Source of the DNA: Lepiota brunneoincarnata
Lineage: Eukaryota; Basidiomycota; Agaricomycetes; Agaricales; Agaricaceae
Length of the DNA: 64,000 bases
Reading direction: 5' to 3'
NCBI GenBank assembly: GCA_023014365.1
Contig: JAEBUN010000006.1
Location: 1,674,001-1,738,000, forward strand
This document shows, piece after piece, positions 24,490 through 36,649 of the stretch. A program made the position numbers and the translations under genes. Each line of letters starts with the position of its first letter. The first letter of the stretch is position 1. Under the pieces are notes generated by a model that was given only the letters and a program-made list of their open reading frames with translations, ran no database searches and was not told where the DNA came from.

Positions 24490-27400
24490 CTTTAAGTATT
24501 TTTGGTGTGGGAGCGGAGTTGTCTTTGGTAGGTTCTGGTGGGTTCCTGTTCTTTCTGGAGAATTCCATGAGCTTCTTTATACTCGGTTAAGTATTCTTCG
24601 GCATTTGCGTGGAGTGTTTCATTGGTGATCCATTCGTTCTCCGTGTGGGAGTATCCTTTCCATTTGACATAATATTGAAGTTTTCCACGATATCAGCAGT
24701 GATTTAGAATGGCTTCTATTTCGTATTCTTCTTCTTCATTGATGATGTCTGGTGGTGGTGGAGTCGGGTAAGGTCCATATGCTTCTGTTTCAATATATGG
24801 GGTTAAAAGGTTTCTGTGGAATACTGGATGTATCTTCCATTTGATCAGAAGTTTTAGTTTGTATGTGAGCAGTGATAGGACTTCTGAGATAAGGAAGGGT
24901 CCTAGTCTTTTTGGGGATATTTTATTGGAGATAAAGGGGAGTTTGAGGTTCTTGGCTTCTAGCCATACTTTTTGACGTGTTTCAAGGGGTTTGACAGTTC
25001 TTCTGGTTCTTTGTTTCATAATATTGGCAGAGAGTTGATGTGCTGCATGTGCTTCTTTTCTGGCATCATCAAGGAGTCTGATGCGTTCGTCTACTGATGG
25101 AAAGTTTGATGTTTCCATTACCGTGGGTATCAGCAGAGGGTTGTATCCCATGATTAGTTCAAATGGGGATTTTTGCCTTGAGGCATGTATTTTGGAGTTG
25201 TGTGCAAACTTGGCAATGGGGAGGGTTTCTGACCAGTCTAGGGGGTTCCTGGTGCAATATATGGCAAGGTAGGTTTCAATTTCTTGGTTGTATCATTCAG
25301 TGGAGCCATCTGTCTGGGAATGGTATGCTGTTGAGAATGCTTGTTGAATGTTTAAGTGTTTGGCTAGCTCTCGGAGGGAGTTGGCAGCGAATCTGGGGTC
25401 TCGATCTGATATGATTTTGTCAGGTAATCCAAATCTAGTGAAGACTTTTTCTATTAATAGTTGTCCGATGTCATCGGCATTTGATCGATCTGATGTTGGG
25501 ATGAAAATTACCCCTTTCATAAGGCCGTGGTCCACCATGGACAATATTGCATTATGACCAGCGCTAGGTGGTAGACCAGTGATGAGATCCCATGAGATCT
25601 GGGCAAATGGGTGTTTGGAAGATGATGGTGGGATCGGTTGAGTCAGTACACAATCTGGTCTGTGTATGATTTTGTGTTGTTGACACTCTGGACAGCCTTT
25701 GACATAGTTCTTTATGAACGTTGACATTCCTGGCCAATATACTTCTTTCTTGGTGAGGTGGTATGTTTCCTGTTCTCCAGGGTGGCCACATGTAGGGTGG
25801 TTGTGGTATCTTGCGATGACATCGCGTCTGAGTTGGAGGTCTTCTGGAATGATGACACATTCTTGGAATGTGAGGAGTGGGCCATTTGGGGTCAGGGTTG
25901 TTCCGAAGTCTTTATTGGCAGCGTTAGGGTGGACTTCTTTCAGAAGTTTGAATGCTTTGGTGGTTCTGGCGTCATATTTAGGTGATTCTGTGATTCTTTC
26001 TTGGAGTTTTGTATCGACAGTGGTGATAAAGAGGTGCTCTGGGAGTACTGTGATCAGATTTTGATCTTCTATGTTGGTTGCGGTGACAAAGAGGTTATCT
26101 GGGAGCATGGTAACGTCTTCATTGTCGTTATCTTCATCAGGGATGTGGTCTGGATGTCTTGATAGAGCGTCTGGTGCAGGGATCCTTGATCCTGGGATGT
26201 GTTCTAGTTTGAAGTTGTAATCGGCAAGGGTCTGGACCCATCATGCTTGTCGGTGGTTGATTTTCTGGGGTTTACACCAGTATGTGAGGTTCTGGTGGTC
26301 TGTTCTAATACGGTCAGTATGGGGACTGCCAAGGAGGTAGTGGCACCATTCTTTGAGGGCTTGGATAATAGCGAGGAGTTCCCTGTCATAGATATTGTAA
26401 TTGCGTTCTGCTGGTCCAAACATCTTTGAATAGAATGATACGGGTTTCCGTATTCCATTGATGTCGTGTTGGTACAGGACAGCTCCTGATGCAAATTTGG
26501 AAGCATCAGCTTCTATTTCGAAGGATTTTGTGGAGTTGGGCATAAGGAGCACCGGTTCCTTTAAGAATTCATTCTTGAGCATTTCAAATGCTTTCTGTTG
26601 TTCTTCTTTCCATTCAAATTTGTTCGATTTGGATAGGAGTTGGTTAAGGGGTTTGGTGTGGTGGGAGTAACTGCGGATGAACTTCCGGTAGAAGTTACAG
26701 AATCCAATGAATTTCCAAATATGTCGGACTATTTTTGGCACGGACCAGTCTTCTATCCCTTTGAGTTTTCTGGGATCCATTTTGATCTTGTCTGGCGTGA
26801 TGATCATGCTGAGATATTCAAGTCGTTGTTTGTTGAACTCGCATTTCTCTGTTTTGAGATAGAGGTCGTTCTCCTGCAGGATCTGCAGTACTTTTTCTGT
26901 AAGTCGGTCGGTTTCTTCTTGAGTTTTACTGTAGATTAGGATATCATCCATATAGATGATGATTCCTCCTTTCTCCATTATCTTGGAGAATAATGTGTCC
27001 ATCATATGTTGGAACGTCGCAGGACTGTTGCAAAGTCCGAAAAACATGACAGTCGGTTTGAAAAGACCCATGGGAGTCTTAAATGCTGCTTTCCATTGGT
27101 TGCCATCTTTGATTCTGACATTATTGTATCCTAGGCAGATGTTGAGCTTAGTGAAGTACTTAGCTCCTTTGAGTTTATCCATGATAGAGGAAATCATGGG
27201 GATCGGGTAGGCATTTTTGATGGTGTGATCGTTTAGATAATGATAGTCTTGGCAGGGTCGGAGGTCTCCTCCTTTCTTGGCAACAAAGAAAAATGGTGAT
27301 GCCATAGGGGATTTTGAGGGGCGGATGTACCCTTTTTGGAGGTTTTCATCTATAAATTCCTTTAGTGCTTTTTCTTCAGCAGGTGCCACTTGATAAGGTT

Positions 27401-28300
27401 TCATTGATTTTGCTTCAAATGTTGGTTTTAATTCAATTTCATGATCGAATGTTCTTGATGGTGGGAATTGTTTGGATGCTTTCTTGTTGAATATTTTAGC
27501 CCATCAGGCAAATCTCCGAGGGATCTCAGGTGTTTCTTTGTTTGATTCCGGTTGTTTTCCTTTTTGGTTTGCCAATTTCATCAGGTTATGTTGCTCATTG
27601 TGGAGCATTGTGGCATGTGTCGCTTTGGCATTTACTTCTAATGGGGTTAGAAGCATTGGGTTCATTTCTCTTTCTAAAGAGAAGGTGTCAAGGTCAACAT
27701 TTGATAGGTTGACGTATTCTTCGGGGTTTTCCTCGGGTTGAGAGGTTTTTCCGGCCATTATGTCCATGGCAATGGAGTTGAGTTTGACAGGTCATTGTAG
27801 GGTTCTGAGAAGTTTGGAAAAGTCTTGGTGATCGATTTGGGGTTTCCAAGAGAATGTCTTGGTTTTCCAGTTGATGTTGGGATTGTATTGTTCCAACCAG
27901 GGAAATCTGATGATGAGGTCTTTCTCACCAGTGTTTGTGACGTACGCTTCTAGCATGCAGTCTCTTCCATCGATGATGGTTCTGATTTTCATGTATTCAT
28001 GGATCTTGCCATATTGATTGTCAGTTCCGTCAATGTTGCTGAGAGGAATTGGTTGGTCCAGCCATTTGGTTTGATAACCATGTCATTCAATGACTTTGTG
28101 GGAGATGAAGTTCCCTTGGGCTCCTGAGTCTATCAGGGCAGTGATGGCCACAGGTTTTGATGTCTGTTCACTCCAAATCTCAATGGGTAAGAAAAGGGAT
28201 CGTTTATTTGGGAATAGTTGTAATTGTACAGAGTTTATCAAGAAAATGTCCTTCTGGGAGTGAGAGTATGAGATGTCCTTCTGAGTTCTGGAACGTGCAG
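24490..28300 (-). pseudogene. pol: Family 1 pol (protease, RT, RNase H, integrase, chromodomain), broken
   Basis: Read on the minus strand: an aspartic protease with LIDSGAQGNF near 28,110-28,150; a reverse transcriptase from about 27,400 with YMDD near 26,940; RNase H with EADASKFASGAVL and DRELLAIIQALKEW; an integrase zinc finger (H...H...CPEC) and DDE core with SDRDPRFAANS; a GPF-like module; and a chromodomain (YYVKWKGYSHTENEWI, about 24,580-24,715). In-frame TGA stops at 28,083, 26,241, 25,293 and 24,693 replace what are probably CGA Arg codons; at two of them the young element has Arg in the same motif (RQARW and TERFNQE). The first catalytic Asp of RT is now Asn (KLNICLGYNN, codon 27,141-27,143). 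The pol is therefore inactive in several ways. Confidence 0.95.
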
Positions 28301-28327
28301 GGGCACATCAATTGACAGCATTCCTTT

Positions 28328-29077
28328 TTAAAAATCCTGGAATGGACGCATCTCCGGATCCTCGGCTAGCATGGAGTGGAGTTCTTGTTGGAGTTCAGGG
28401 TCAAGATCATCAACCATTTGGCACATCTGAGATGCAACTTCTGCGACAGCAAGGGAATACTTGTGTTGCAGTGATTGTTGGGCGTTCCGGTTTGGGAATC
28501 TGGGACGGGTATTTTGTTGTCCAGGGAAAGGACAATTGGGGTTTCTCATGGGGCGAGGGGGATTGGTACACATTCCTGGGAAGCATCTAGCTGGCGGTGG
28601 TTGTGGGCATTTACTGACCCAGTGATCTTTAGCTCCGCATCGGAAGCACTCCTGGTTCTGATATGATTTCATTTGTTGTCCAGTGACAACGGTGTCTAGC
28701 TCCAATGGTTCTTGAATGGAGTTTTCTTCAGCATATTCTGGTTGAGGTATTCTGGGGTAAGGATCTTCAAATCCTTCTTCTACGGTGGCATGGTCTATTT
28801 CCATGGCATGTGGGTCTCGTGGGGTAAAACATGGAGCATTGCTCCTTTGATAGAATTGTGCATAAGGCACATTGTTGTTTAAACAGCTTGGTCCACGGTT
28901 GGGTTGGTATTGGTTCCTTTGGGGGAATGTGTTCCTGGGGGTGCCATAGAGGGCATTGATTTGGTGTAAATTATTGTCGAGTTTATTGGCTCGTGTGTAC
29001 CAAGCAGCAATGGTTGTCAGAGGGTTTTCCGATTCATCAATCTTCATGGCAATGCGACGGTCGATTGCCTTGTGGTA
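28328..29077 (-). pseudogene. gag: Family 1 gag, C-terminal part with zinc knuckle
   Basis: The open frame from the Tc1 insertion site to the stop at 28,328 carries the end of the capsid-like region (HKAIDRRIAMKIDES, then AWYTRANKLDNN). It has one CCHC zinc knuckle, CFRCGAKDHWVSKC, near 28,610-28,655, followed by a Pro/Gln-rich tail. It continues the N-terminal part at 30,675-31,740. Joining the two across the Tc1 element leaves the frame one base out, so a small indel accompanies the insertion. Confidence 0.88.
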
Positions 29078-29079
29078 TA

Positions 29080-29290
29080 CAGTGACCCACAAAACTGTTC
29101 CAATGTTTTATACTTTTAACTTAAAGTAGTAATAGCTCAATGGATAAAATGACTAAATTTGTGAATATATTTATAAACATAGCCAAACATGTCATATCTG
29201 ACCCTGCAAAGTCGCGTTATGTAATACTTCCAAATTGGGCAATTATGAATTTTGTAAGCATGTTGAGTCATTGGAACAGTTTTGTCAATG
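29080..29290 (+). repeat. Left terminal inverted repeat of the Tc1/mariner element
   Basis: About 211 bp matching the reverse complement of 30,464-30,674. It begins CAGTGACCC next to TA, as usual for Tc1-like elements. Confidence 0.92.
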
Positions 29291-29399
29291 ACATATTATA
29301 CCAGGCCATCGTATTATTTCTAGTACTTAGAGTGGCTCCCTTTGGCTTTGAGAACAGCTGCTACTCTCCTAGGCATACTTTCAATTAAATTCTGATACT

Positions 29400-30283
29400 C
29401 AGAAGCTGAAATAGCATCCCACTCCTTCTCTACCTCCTACTACAACTCCTTTATACCCTTGAGAGGAGATTCATACTCTCCCAGTATTCTCTTCATATAA
29501 TCCCATAAGTGGTCAATAGGATTGAGGTCAGGTGATGTGCTGGCCAGATTAGCAGCCTAAAATGATATTTTTGAAACCATTCTGGGGCCAATACACTCTT
29601 GTGTTTGAGATCATTATCTTGCTAGAAGATGATATCTTGGGGTTTAAGCTTGTACCACTGGAGACTCTTCTTCAAATCCTCCTCCAAAATTTGCACAAAC
29701 AACTCTGCATCCATCCTTCCATCAATCCTCACTGCATAGCCTGGGCTATCCAACCCCAAACTATCACTGATCCTCCTCTATACTTCAGAGTTTCCTGAAC
29801 CAGTCTTTCACTGAGTCCCTCTCCCTTCTTTTTCCATCACCACTTCCTCCCATCTGACCCCAAACAATTGATTTTGGTCTCATCAGACCATACAACCAGC
29901 TTCCAGTCTTCCACAGTCCAATGCTGGTGTGTCAGAGCAAAATCTAGCCTAGATCTCCTATGCTTGTCAAAGGGTAAAGGCTTTTTTTGCTTGACTATAG
30001 CCTTCATTCCTGCCTGTTTGAGATGCCTTAACACAATCTGTGAAGAGACTGATGTTCCAATGATGGGAACAAGAGATTTGGCTATATCTACAGCAGTTTC
30101 AGCCTTGCCAGCAGAGATAAGATAGATAGTACACTGGATGTTGGTAGTAGAGAGTTTTGAAGGATGTCCTCCAAGTGATTTGGTAAGGCTGAAACAATTT
30201 TTAGAGGCTAGCCTGGATATGGTACTGTGCCCAACACCAGCAATTGCCTCAATTTTAGTATAGGAATGGTGAGAATTTAGCAT
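29400..30283 (-). pseudogene. Tc1-like transposase, degenerate
   Basis: ATG 30,283 starts a frame with a helix-turn-helix-like segment (IEAIAGVGHSTISRLA) and the first catalytic Asp in VVWSDETKINCLGSDGRKW. The frame stops at 29,837. Beyond the stop the minus strand still shows family hallmarks in broken frames: the GGSVIVWGW-like segment near 29,770, SPDLNPIDHLWDYMKR near 29,490-29,535 with the second Asp, and the following region where the third acidic residue belongs. Several stops make it inactive. It would have cut and pasted DNA between its inverted repeats at TA sites. Confidence 0.88.
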
Positions 30284-30463
30284 AGAGAGAATGGTTTTCT
30301 TTAGAATAGAAGATAATGGTTTTATGGTAAGTGGGGGGGTTGAGAATGATAGGACATGGCTGTTAGCACATTTATTTATATGTCAAAGACACATAGTCAC
30401 ATGATCTTGTTAATTTACAATCAACAGAGTCATGTAATTGCTTGAATTAGTATCAAAATTTAC

Positions 30464-30674
30464 CATTGACAAAACTGTTCCAATGACTTAAAATGCTTAC
30501 AAAATTCATAATTGACTTATTTGGAAGTATTACATAACGTGAATTTGCAGGGTCAGATATAACATGTTTGGCTATGTTTAGAAATATATTCACAAATCTA
30601 TCCATTTTATTCACTGAGCTATTACTACTTCAAGTCAAAAGTACAAAACATTGGAACAGTTTTGTGGGTCACTG
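30464..30674 (-). repeat. Right terminal inverted repeat of the Tc1/mariner element
   Basis: Partner of 29,080-29,290; it ends ...GGGTCACTG followed by TA. Confidence 0.92.
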
Positions 30675-31740
30675 TAGATTGATCAGAGTGCGATCTTCAT
30701 TTAGTCCAGATTGACGGACGAGTTCCTTGAACTGAGAGTTGAATTCAGTCATTGGTTTACCCACTTGGTGCAGGGTTTGAAGTCTGGTATGCACGTACGC
30801 ATGTTTGTCTGCTGGAGTGAAGTCGGCTCTGAGCCGGGCAGTGAAGTTGTCCCATGACTCCATGGCTATGGGTTGCCCTTGTTGAGTTTGGGCATTTCTC
30901 TTGTGGAGGTATTGTCTAGCCCAGGCTCGGGCATCTCCTGATTGCATTGTTGAAAGGACAAATAAGGTCCTAGCAAGGTCAGTGTTGTAAGTAGTCACAT
31001 TGGCGAGTATGTAAACTTCGCATTGGAAGATCCAATCTTCAAAGAGTCTTCTAGTTCCATCAAAGGCAATGGGTTTGAGGAGTCCTAACTCCTTTGGGGT
31101 TTGTGCAGCGGCCATTATTTGTAACTGTCCAGGTGGTGGCAGCAGTGGTGGTGATGGGGGTTGTGTTGGTCGTAGAGGGGGAGCTGGTAGGGCTAAGGGT
31201 ATAGTTGGCATGGGTAGTGTGGGTGGTTGTGGATCAGGATCTGATTGGTTGTTGTCTGTTATATAGACATCAGAGTCGTTATCTGCTGGGGGAGTTTTTC
31301 CCTGATTTACTGCATATTCGTGTCGTGTGAGTAGGTTTTCTTCCAATTTGGAAAGTTCTCTTGGTTGCTTGAGGGCGTATTCAAGTCTTTGAAGTTTGTA
31401 GTCATTTAATGGATCTACTTTAGCATGGTATTCTTCTGCTTGTTTGCATCTTCTTTTTTCTTGTTCATAGTGTTCTTTTAATTCTCTTTCGTGTTGTATT
31501 CTTTGTTGTTCCACTAGTTTGTTAGCAAAACTTGTTTGTGTATGTGTTGATGTACTTGGAGTGGGTGAGTCAAATGGAGATGGAGGATAGAATGGGGATG
31601 GTGTTTGAGTGGGGATAGGGTTTCTTCTGGGATCTGGGTTTTGGGTTCCTGATCCTGAGATTCTACTTCTCAATTTGGGAGGAGGTGATGGAGTTTCTCG
31701 GGCCGAGAACTTCTTTGGAGGCGTGGTGGCAGTTGTCTAG
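30675..31740 (-). pseudogene. gag: Family 1 gag, N-terminal part
   Basis: The frame is open after a TAG near 31,740 with no clear ATG; the start may have been lost. It opens with a Pro/Ser/Thr-rich stretch, then a charged, probably coiled-coil segment (EQQRIQHERELKEHYEQEKR), a second Pro-rich stretch, and the retrotransposon gag capsid-like domain (IAFDGTRRLFEDWIFQCEVY, then MTEFNSQFKELVRQSG). The frame is cut by the Tc1 element. Confidence 0.88.
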
Positions 31741-32082
31741 CGATCGATTATTGCTAGAAGAATGAAAAATTGGGTTGCGATGATGGATATCCCTGAGTAT
31801 AGGTTCCACAATCTGATGATGCAGCAGTGACAAGGGCATGTGATACGTTCGAGTTCTAGTGTAATGATTCAGTAGGCAATGAGGGTGGTGGTGGAGGTGA
31901 AGATGAAGATGAGTAGGTAAGCCAGGTCTTCTGGCGGGGAGAGGTTGAGGGACGTAGTGATGGCTACACAGAGGGGCAGTTTTCTTTCACACGTCATTTT
32001 GAACAACCAGGGTACCTCGATGCGTTCAGTATGTTGGTAGAGTAGAGCAGAGTAGAGGGCAGGCAAGAGATAAGCAGCAAGG

Positions 32083-32091
32083 TATCTTAGT
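32083..32091 (-). promoter_or_regulatory. Family 1 putative self-priming site
   Basis: Read on the minus strand, ACTAAGATA follows the 5' LTR after a few bases. It is complementary to TATCTTAGT in the same LTR (32,266 down to 32,258). That site lies 33 nt after a minus-strand TATATAAGG (32,299 down to 32,291), about where transcription would start. This fits Tf1/sushi-type self-priming rather than tRNA priming. Nine base pairs only, so the call is moderate. Confidence 0.45.
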
Positions 32092-32095
32092 GTTT

Positions 32096-32479
32096 TGTTA
32101 CCCAGGTTAGGGGTTCGCTCTTGAGTAGCATGGGGTTTGACACAGGATGTCTATACAGACTTGGTCCTGTCCTACTAAGCGTGACTTGGAGACGACAGAG
32201 CACTATAGTCCAGCTGGTTTAGAGGCAAAGAGTTATAGGAGGCAAGAACTTTATAATACTAAGATAAGGATACAAGGTATTGTACTGTATCCTTATATAC
32301 TTCTAAGTGTGGCTGTACTCCTACTATAATAGTTCGGACCAAGGTAATTATGAGTCAGAGATAAGAAACATGAGGCATATGGTAATACTAGTCCTTCTGA
32401 TGTACACTACTGATGGTTTCATAGTGACATGGGAATGTAGTTAAAAATAACCATCCTTCTGATAAGAGTTCTGATAACA
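32096..32479 (-). repeat. 5' LTR of family 1 chromovirus
   Basis: 384 bp, same length and ends as 21,394-21,777, followed by the target duplication TAGGA at 32,480-32,484. Confidence 0.95.
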
Positions 32480-34900
32480 TAGGATTCCAGTGTGACAAAG
32501 CCATTGCCAAGAGCTAGCACTTATCCAGGGGCCAGCAGCTATCCCTGAAAGGTATGCTTTCTGCCTCCCTTTTATGGAGTATTCTGGTCACAGTTGATTC
32601 AAGCAACAGGGTATAGAAGTTAAGCAAATGCTACAGTTGTTGATATTACATAGTAGCTTCATAATAGTTCTGGTCGACATGTCTTTGACAAAGAGAATAT
32701 CCAAAGTCAAATATCTGAAGCTAACCTCCTCCACTATGATGACCCAAGCCCTTGGTGCTCTTTCTGACACTTTAGTCTTGGCTTGCTTCATCTTTGCACA
32801 CTGAGCCCTACATATACTGAGGGAGGATCAATCTCTTTTTTCATACATGATACTCTCAAACTGCTTACTCTTCAAGTACTTTCCACTCAAGAATCTTAAT
32901 GTGCCACTTGGCCTCATTCACCATGTCCTGGGCTTGCATGAAAGCTTCACCAGCTACCCTCTTGTGCTTCTCTACAACTGTTACCTTCTGGCAAGCTGCA
33001 ATTATAATAGGATCATTTCAAATAAATTACAATCATGATTGTGTTCCCTGCTGAAGAATCCACTGCCATTCCTGAGGTGTGTGCCCCCACTACATCCTCC
33101 CAGGGTATCTGACTGGTCAGGACCCAGAGAGACACTGCTGCACCCAAAGGAAATTTCCAGCTTCTCTTATGCTACTTGCACTTGGTGGAGAAGGCCAGGG
33201 GCTGTATATCATACCATGTGAACTATATCCTTCTTTGGACCCATATACTTCATATCTGTTGAGTTACCATGGAGTAGGTGATTAAGAAAATCCTTACCCA
33301 GTCACAAAAGAAAAATTTGTTTACATATGTCAGCCACAGGCTATGTTATCACACAAATATTAGGGGATTTTGATGAAATGTAGACTATGTCTATATTGAA
33401 AATCATCAGGCTATGTAGTGTGAGTGCTGGAAGTGGTCCCAGGCTTCTGCTTGTCTCCATGCCATTCTTGCTCTGAAAAAGAGTAGGATCCACCCACATT
33501 CATTTTGAATAATGAGAGTCTAAACACAGTACATTGTACAGGTCCCCCATATCAAAGCCATGAGTTCTAGTGTCTTAAAGCATCTGCTGCCACCATAGAG
33601 ATGGTGGGCCTTGTGCTGCTACACTCTATATAGCAATATTAGCATACTGGATGCCAATCTACAGGATTTAGAAACACAGATTATTTCCTAAATCATATTT
33701 TCCCAGAGTCGGAGTTTGATTTAGTCTAGATCTCCCAAATTATTCTTCAACCAGTCACCAAATCAACAAACCAAATTTGGTTGAGTTATGTATCTGATAG
33801 CTTAGCATGCACTGTTGGGCGTCAATTTCTCAAACACAAGCATGGTGAGCTTTGTTGGATGATGATAGTGTTGATCTTGAAGACATTGCACACATTTAAC
33901 ATCCATTCCAACTCCACCCCCACTTTATGACTTATGAAAGTGGCTCAAGAAAGACCATGTACTGTAGTAACAATATATTCTATGATAGGGTGGTCTCTTT
34001 GTTGTGCAAAAATGATCATAATCCAAGACACAAGGTATGAACAAGTGAACCACATTGATAGAGTAAGGAGGTATCTGTAAGGGGACTAGCATTATGTGCA
34101 CCCCCTTATGCAAGGTATGTCTAGGGGCCTGTGGTTGGGTGTCTGGGCTTGGCCTCTCTAGCTGATGCCTGATGCCTAAGCCCAGCCTCATCCTTTGGCC
34201 ACCCCCATCCCCAAGTCTGATCTGTGTACAACTAATGTTGTTTGTATATTGTTTGCATACATTATATTCTAGTAGCTATGTAGTGTTTGGCTACCTGGTC
34301 TGTGCGCAGACCTCTATGTATATAAGTAGTGTGGGTGTCGATTGTATTCACCACCCAAATATCAACTTGGTTCTGGCACTCTTACTTCCCCTAACAGTAT
34401 CCCAATGCACATCATGATTGGGGCAGGCAATGACATTATGGGGGATTAGGGTAATAGGTAGTACATCAGAGTCTGAAAAAGGGTTTAGGGGTGTTTAGGT
34501 CTGGAGTCTTCCAGACTAAGGTTTAGAAAGAGGACAATTTTGAGATCTGATTTGCTCACAACTTGATGTTGATGTTGGCTTGATTGGCATGAAGGCCCTT
34601 AACTGTTTTCATTAGTTGAGATAATCATCCACTCTAATGCAAACTGAAAAGATGTAAATTAAACATCCCTGCCTCATGCTAGTAGTAGAAGCCTCACTCA
34701 CATCTTTGTCAACTTCCATTGCATAGTTTCAGCTTTCCAATAAGAGCAGTGGGCAGATTGGGACATTCAGTTCAGCATAGGCAAGCCTTGGATTTGTTCT
34801 CACATTGAAAATCTCAGCTTCACAACTTCAGTAATGGCCATGTAAATTACCAGTGGCAAGTTGGTGGATGCAAAATTATACAGAATTATGGGCTATTACA
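32480..34900. other. CpG-poor region, nothing recognised
   Basis: AT-leaning, CpG-poor DNA with short open frames on both strands and no recognisable protein, LTR ends or RNA gene. It is probably an old, eroded repeat or flanking DNA of the duplicated Hsp110 locus copy that follows. Confidence 0.5.
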
Positions 34901-36330
34901 GCTAGTGGGCGCTATGGGCTTTTCATTCCAAAATGCTCTGGGTTATGGGTCCCTGCAAACCAACCTGGTGGATGGATACTTCTATGGGTTAGTATGGAGT
35001 ATGGGTCATAACAGCTATGGCTTAAGACAGAGTCAACTGTAATGGCTTTGAGGTGTGTGTTGAGGTGACACCAGGCATTTTTCTCATCAGAAGTCTTTCA
35101 TTTCAGAATTAATAGGTTTCTAGCCTGGCATTCAGGGTGGAGGCAAAATTGCACTGGCATCTGCATGTCCCTTACCACTACTTGTCATGTATGATTTTTT
35201 TGAGCTACTACAGCTCTCATATTTGGGGTATGTCAATTCTTAGTCAAATAGAGAGTGTCGGTATCAGTAACTGGAGGGTCAGAGACCACACACCCTCTCT
35301 GTTGATCTCCATTGATGACCAACCCTTATTGATTGACTAATGTGATGGGACTGAGTAGAAGGCAAGAAAGAAGTCTGTGGGATTTGAGAGCTGGCAATGA
35401 GCTCCACTTTGAGGTTTCCTGCTGAGGGAGGGGAAAACTGACTGAAACTGGAGAAGCAATATGTGTAGTATGAAGGTGGTGTTAATCATGAGAAACATTA
35501 TCATATTGACTGTCAAGTCACCTATGAACTTCCCCAGATTGCAAGGCTATACAAATGGTTGCTTAAATGCATGCAGTCCTACTCCTCTTTCACAATATTT
35601 AGCATGATTATTGTCCAAACATGCTTCCCATATAATAATTCAGAGTATATGACAGGTCTCTGGGGCGCTGGGAGGCATTTCCATCAATTATATGCCAAAA
35701 GCCTAAATGTCAATGATATTAGATTTGGTATCTCTGAAAAAGCCTTCAGGCCATGCATTTAATCTAGGTACTGAGAATAGTCCCATTTATGATAAGATTA
35801 CTATACATTTTGAATGCTTCAAGTCAAAGGAGAGTGGGAGAAAGCTTGAAAATTTGACCTCTTATTGGCTTTTGGGCTCCCTAAGCCCAAGTATTAACGA
35901 GTGTTCAGCTTGGCAATATGCACCCATGTATCATTAATAAAGATACATGATGATTTTTACTTGGGAATCGATTTTGAAAGTCAGAAGGGAATTAGCATCC
36001 ATCATGTTTCCAAAGTCACTGAGTTCCAGGACCTCTGTCATAAGTCATATGAGGCTAGCAGGTGGCATGATTTAGACTGAATCTGTCTGGGCAATTGTAT
36101 CTGCTGCTGGGGCTTTCTGAGGGATAGCTACTTATCATTGGAAGTTGCCAATATGGAAGACCCCAGGATGGCCCAGACAGGTCTTCAAACTTGACTACTC
36201 ACAAGGACAAAGAGGATAGTGGTCCAATATTTGGTCCAGCTAGCATAAAAGCCCTGCATCTTGACCTTGACCCCTCAAGCTTTTCCAACTCCTAGACAAG
36301 CTTGCTACATACTCTTTGCTCTCAACAACC

Positions 36331-36649
36331 ATGCATTGTGTTTTCATTCTCACCATCTCTGCTATTGCAGTCCTCAGAAGCCCTGCCTTGACAGAACGAG
36401 ATGATGCCATGTGAGTGTGGCCACTTCTTCAAATTTGTCAACTGGCGGACTTACAACTCATTTCCCATCAGAACCAATAATGCAACTGTTGGTGAAAACT
36501 ACAGATGCAGTCCCAACATCTAGTGGTCCCACACCTGCTGGCAGTATTGCAGCCATGCAAATGAGTGGTGCTACACTAGACCAGGCTTTTACTGCAGAAC
36601 AAATGGTGACTGTGCAGGGAACTGGCCCTGCAATGGCACGTGCACCTAA
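36331..36649 (+). pseudogene. Relic of a small cysteine-rich secreted protein gene (copy 1)
   Basis: Exon 1 (36,331-36,410) starts MHCVFILTISAIAVL, a hydrophobic signal-peptide-like segment, followed by TERDD. A 61-bp intron (36,411-36,471; GTGAGT...CATCAG) joins to exon 2, which runs to TAA 36,647-36,649. The predicted mature part would hold eight Cys with spacing C-X9-C-X3-C-X6-C-X7-C-X5-C-X5-C-X3-C (for example CWQYCSHANEWCY). One in-frame TAG (36,521-36,523) breaks it. The layout is that of fungal small secreted cysteine-rich proteins, some of which act as effectors; no named family is recognised. The partner copy at 42,234 shares the exon layout and Cys spacing. Confidence 0.6.

Larger units (their letters stand above)
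29080..30674 (-). mobile_element. Tc1/mariner DNA transposon inserted in gag (1,595 bp)
   Basis: The ends read CAGTGACCCACAAAACTG and its reverse complement, flanked by the TA target duplication (29,078-29,079 and 30,675-30,676). Long terminal inverted repeats of about 211 bp (29,080-29,290 and 30,464-30,674) are highly similar but not identical, and carry an internal copy of the CTGTTCCAATG motif at their inner edge. The transposase is degenerate. The element splits the family 1 gag. Confidence 0.96.
21394..32479 (-). mobile_element. Full-length but dead Ty3/gypsy chromovirus with nested insertions (family 1)
   Basis: Two 384-bp LTRs (21,394-21,777 and 32,096-32,479) start TGTTACCC and end GATAACA. 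The perfect 5-bp target duplication TAGGA lies at 21,389-21,393 and 32,480-32,484. The internal order read on the minus strand is gag, protease, reverse transcriptase, RNase H, integrase and chromodomain, then the overlapping ORF A and ORF B. Subtracting the Tc1/mariner insertion (1,597 bp with its TA) and the 1,059-bp insertion leaves about 8.4 kb. The open frames are broken mostly by TGA, which fits CGA-to-TGA change at methylated CpG. The LTRs differ mainly at CpG positions. Confidence 0.96.

Noticed and set aside
21394..32479. Env-like protein in the post-pol position
   Set aside because: ORF A and ORF B have no signal peptide, membrane segment or glycoprotein features; the zinc knuckles argue for a nucleic-acid-binding role.
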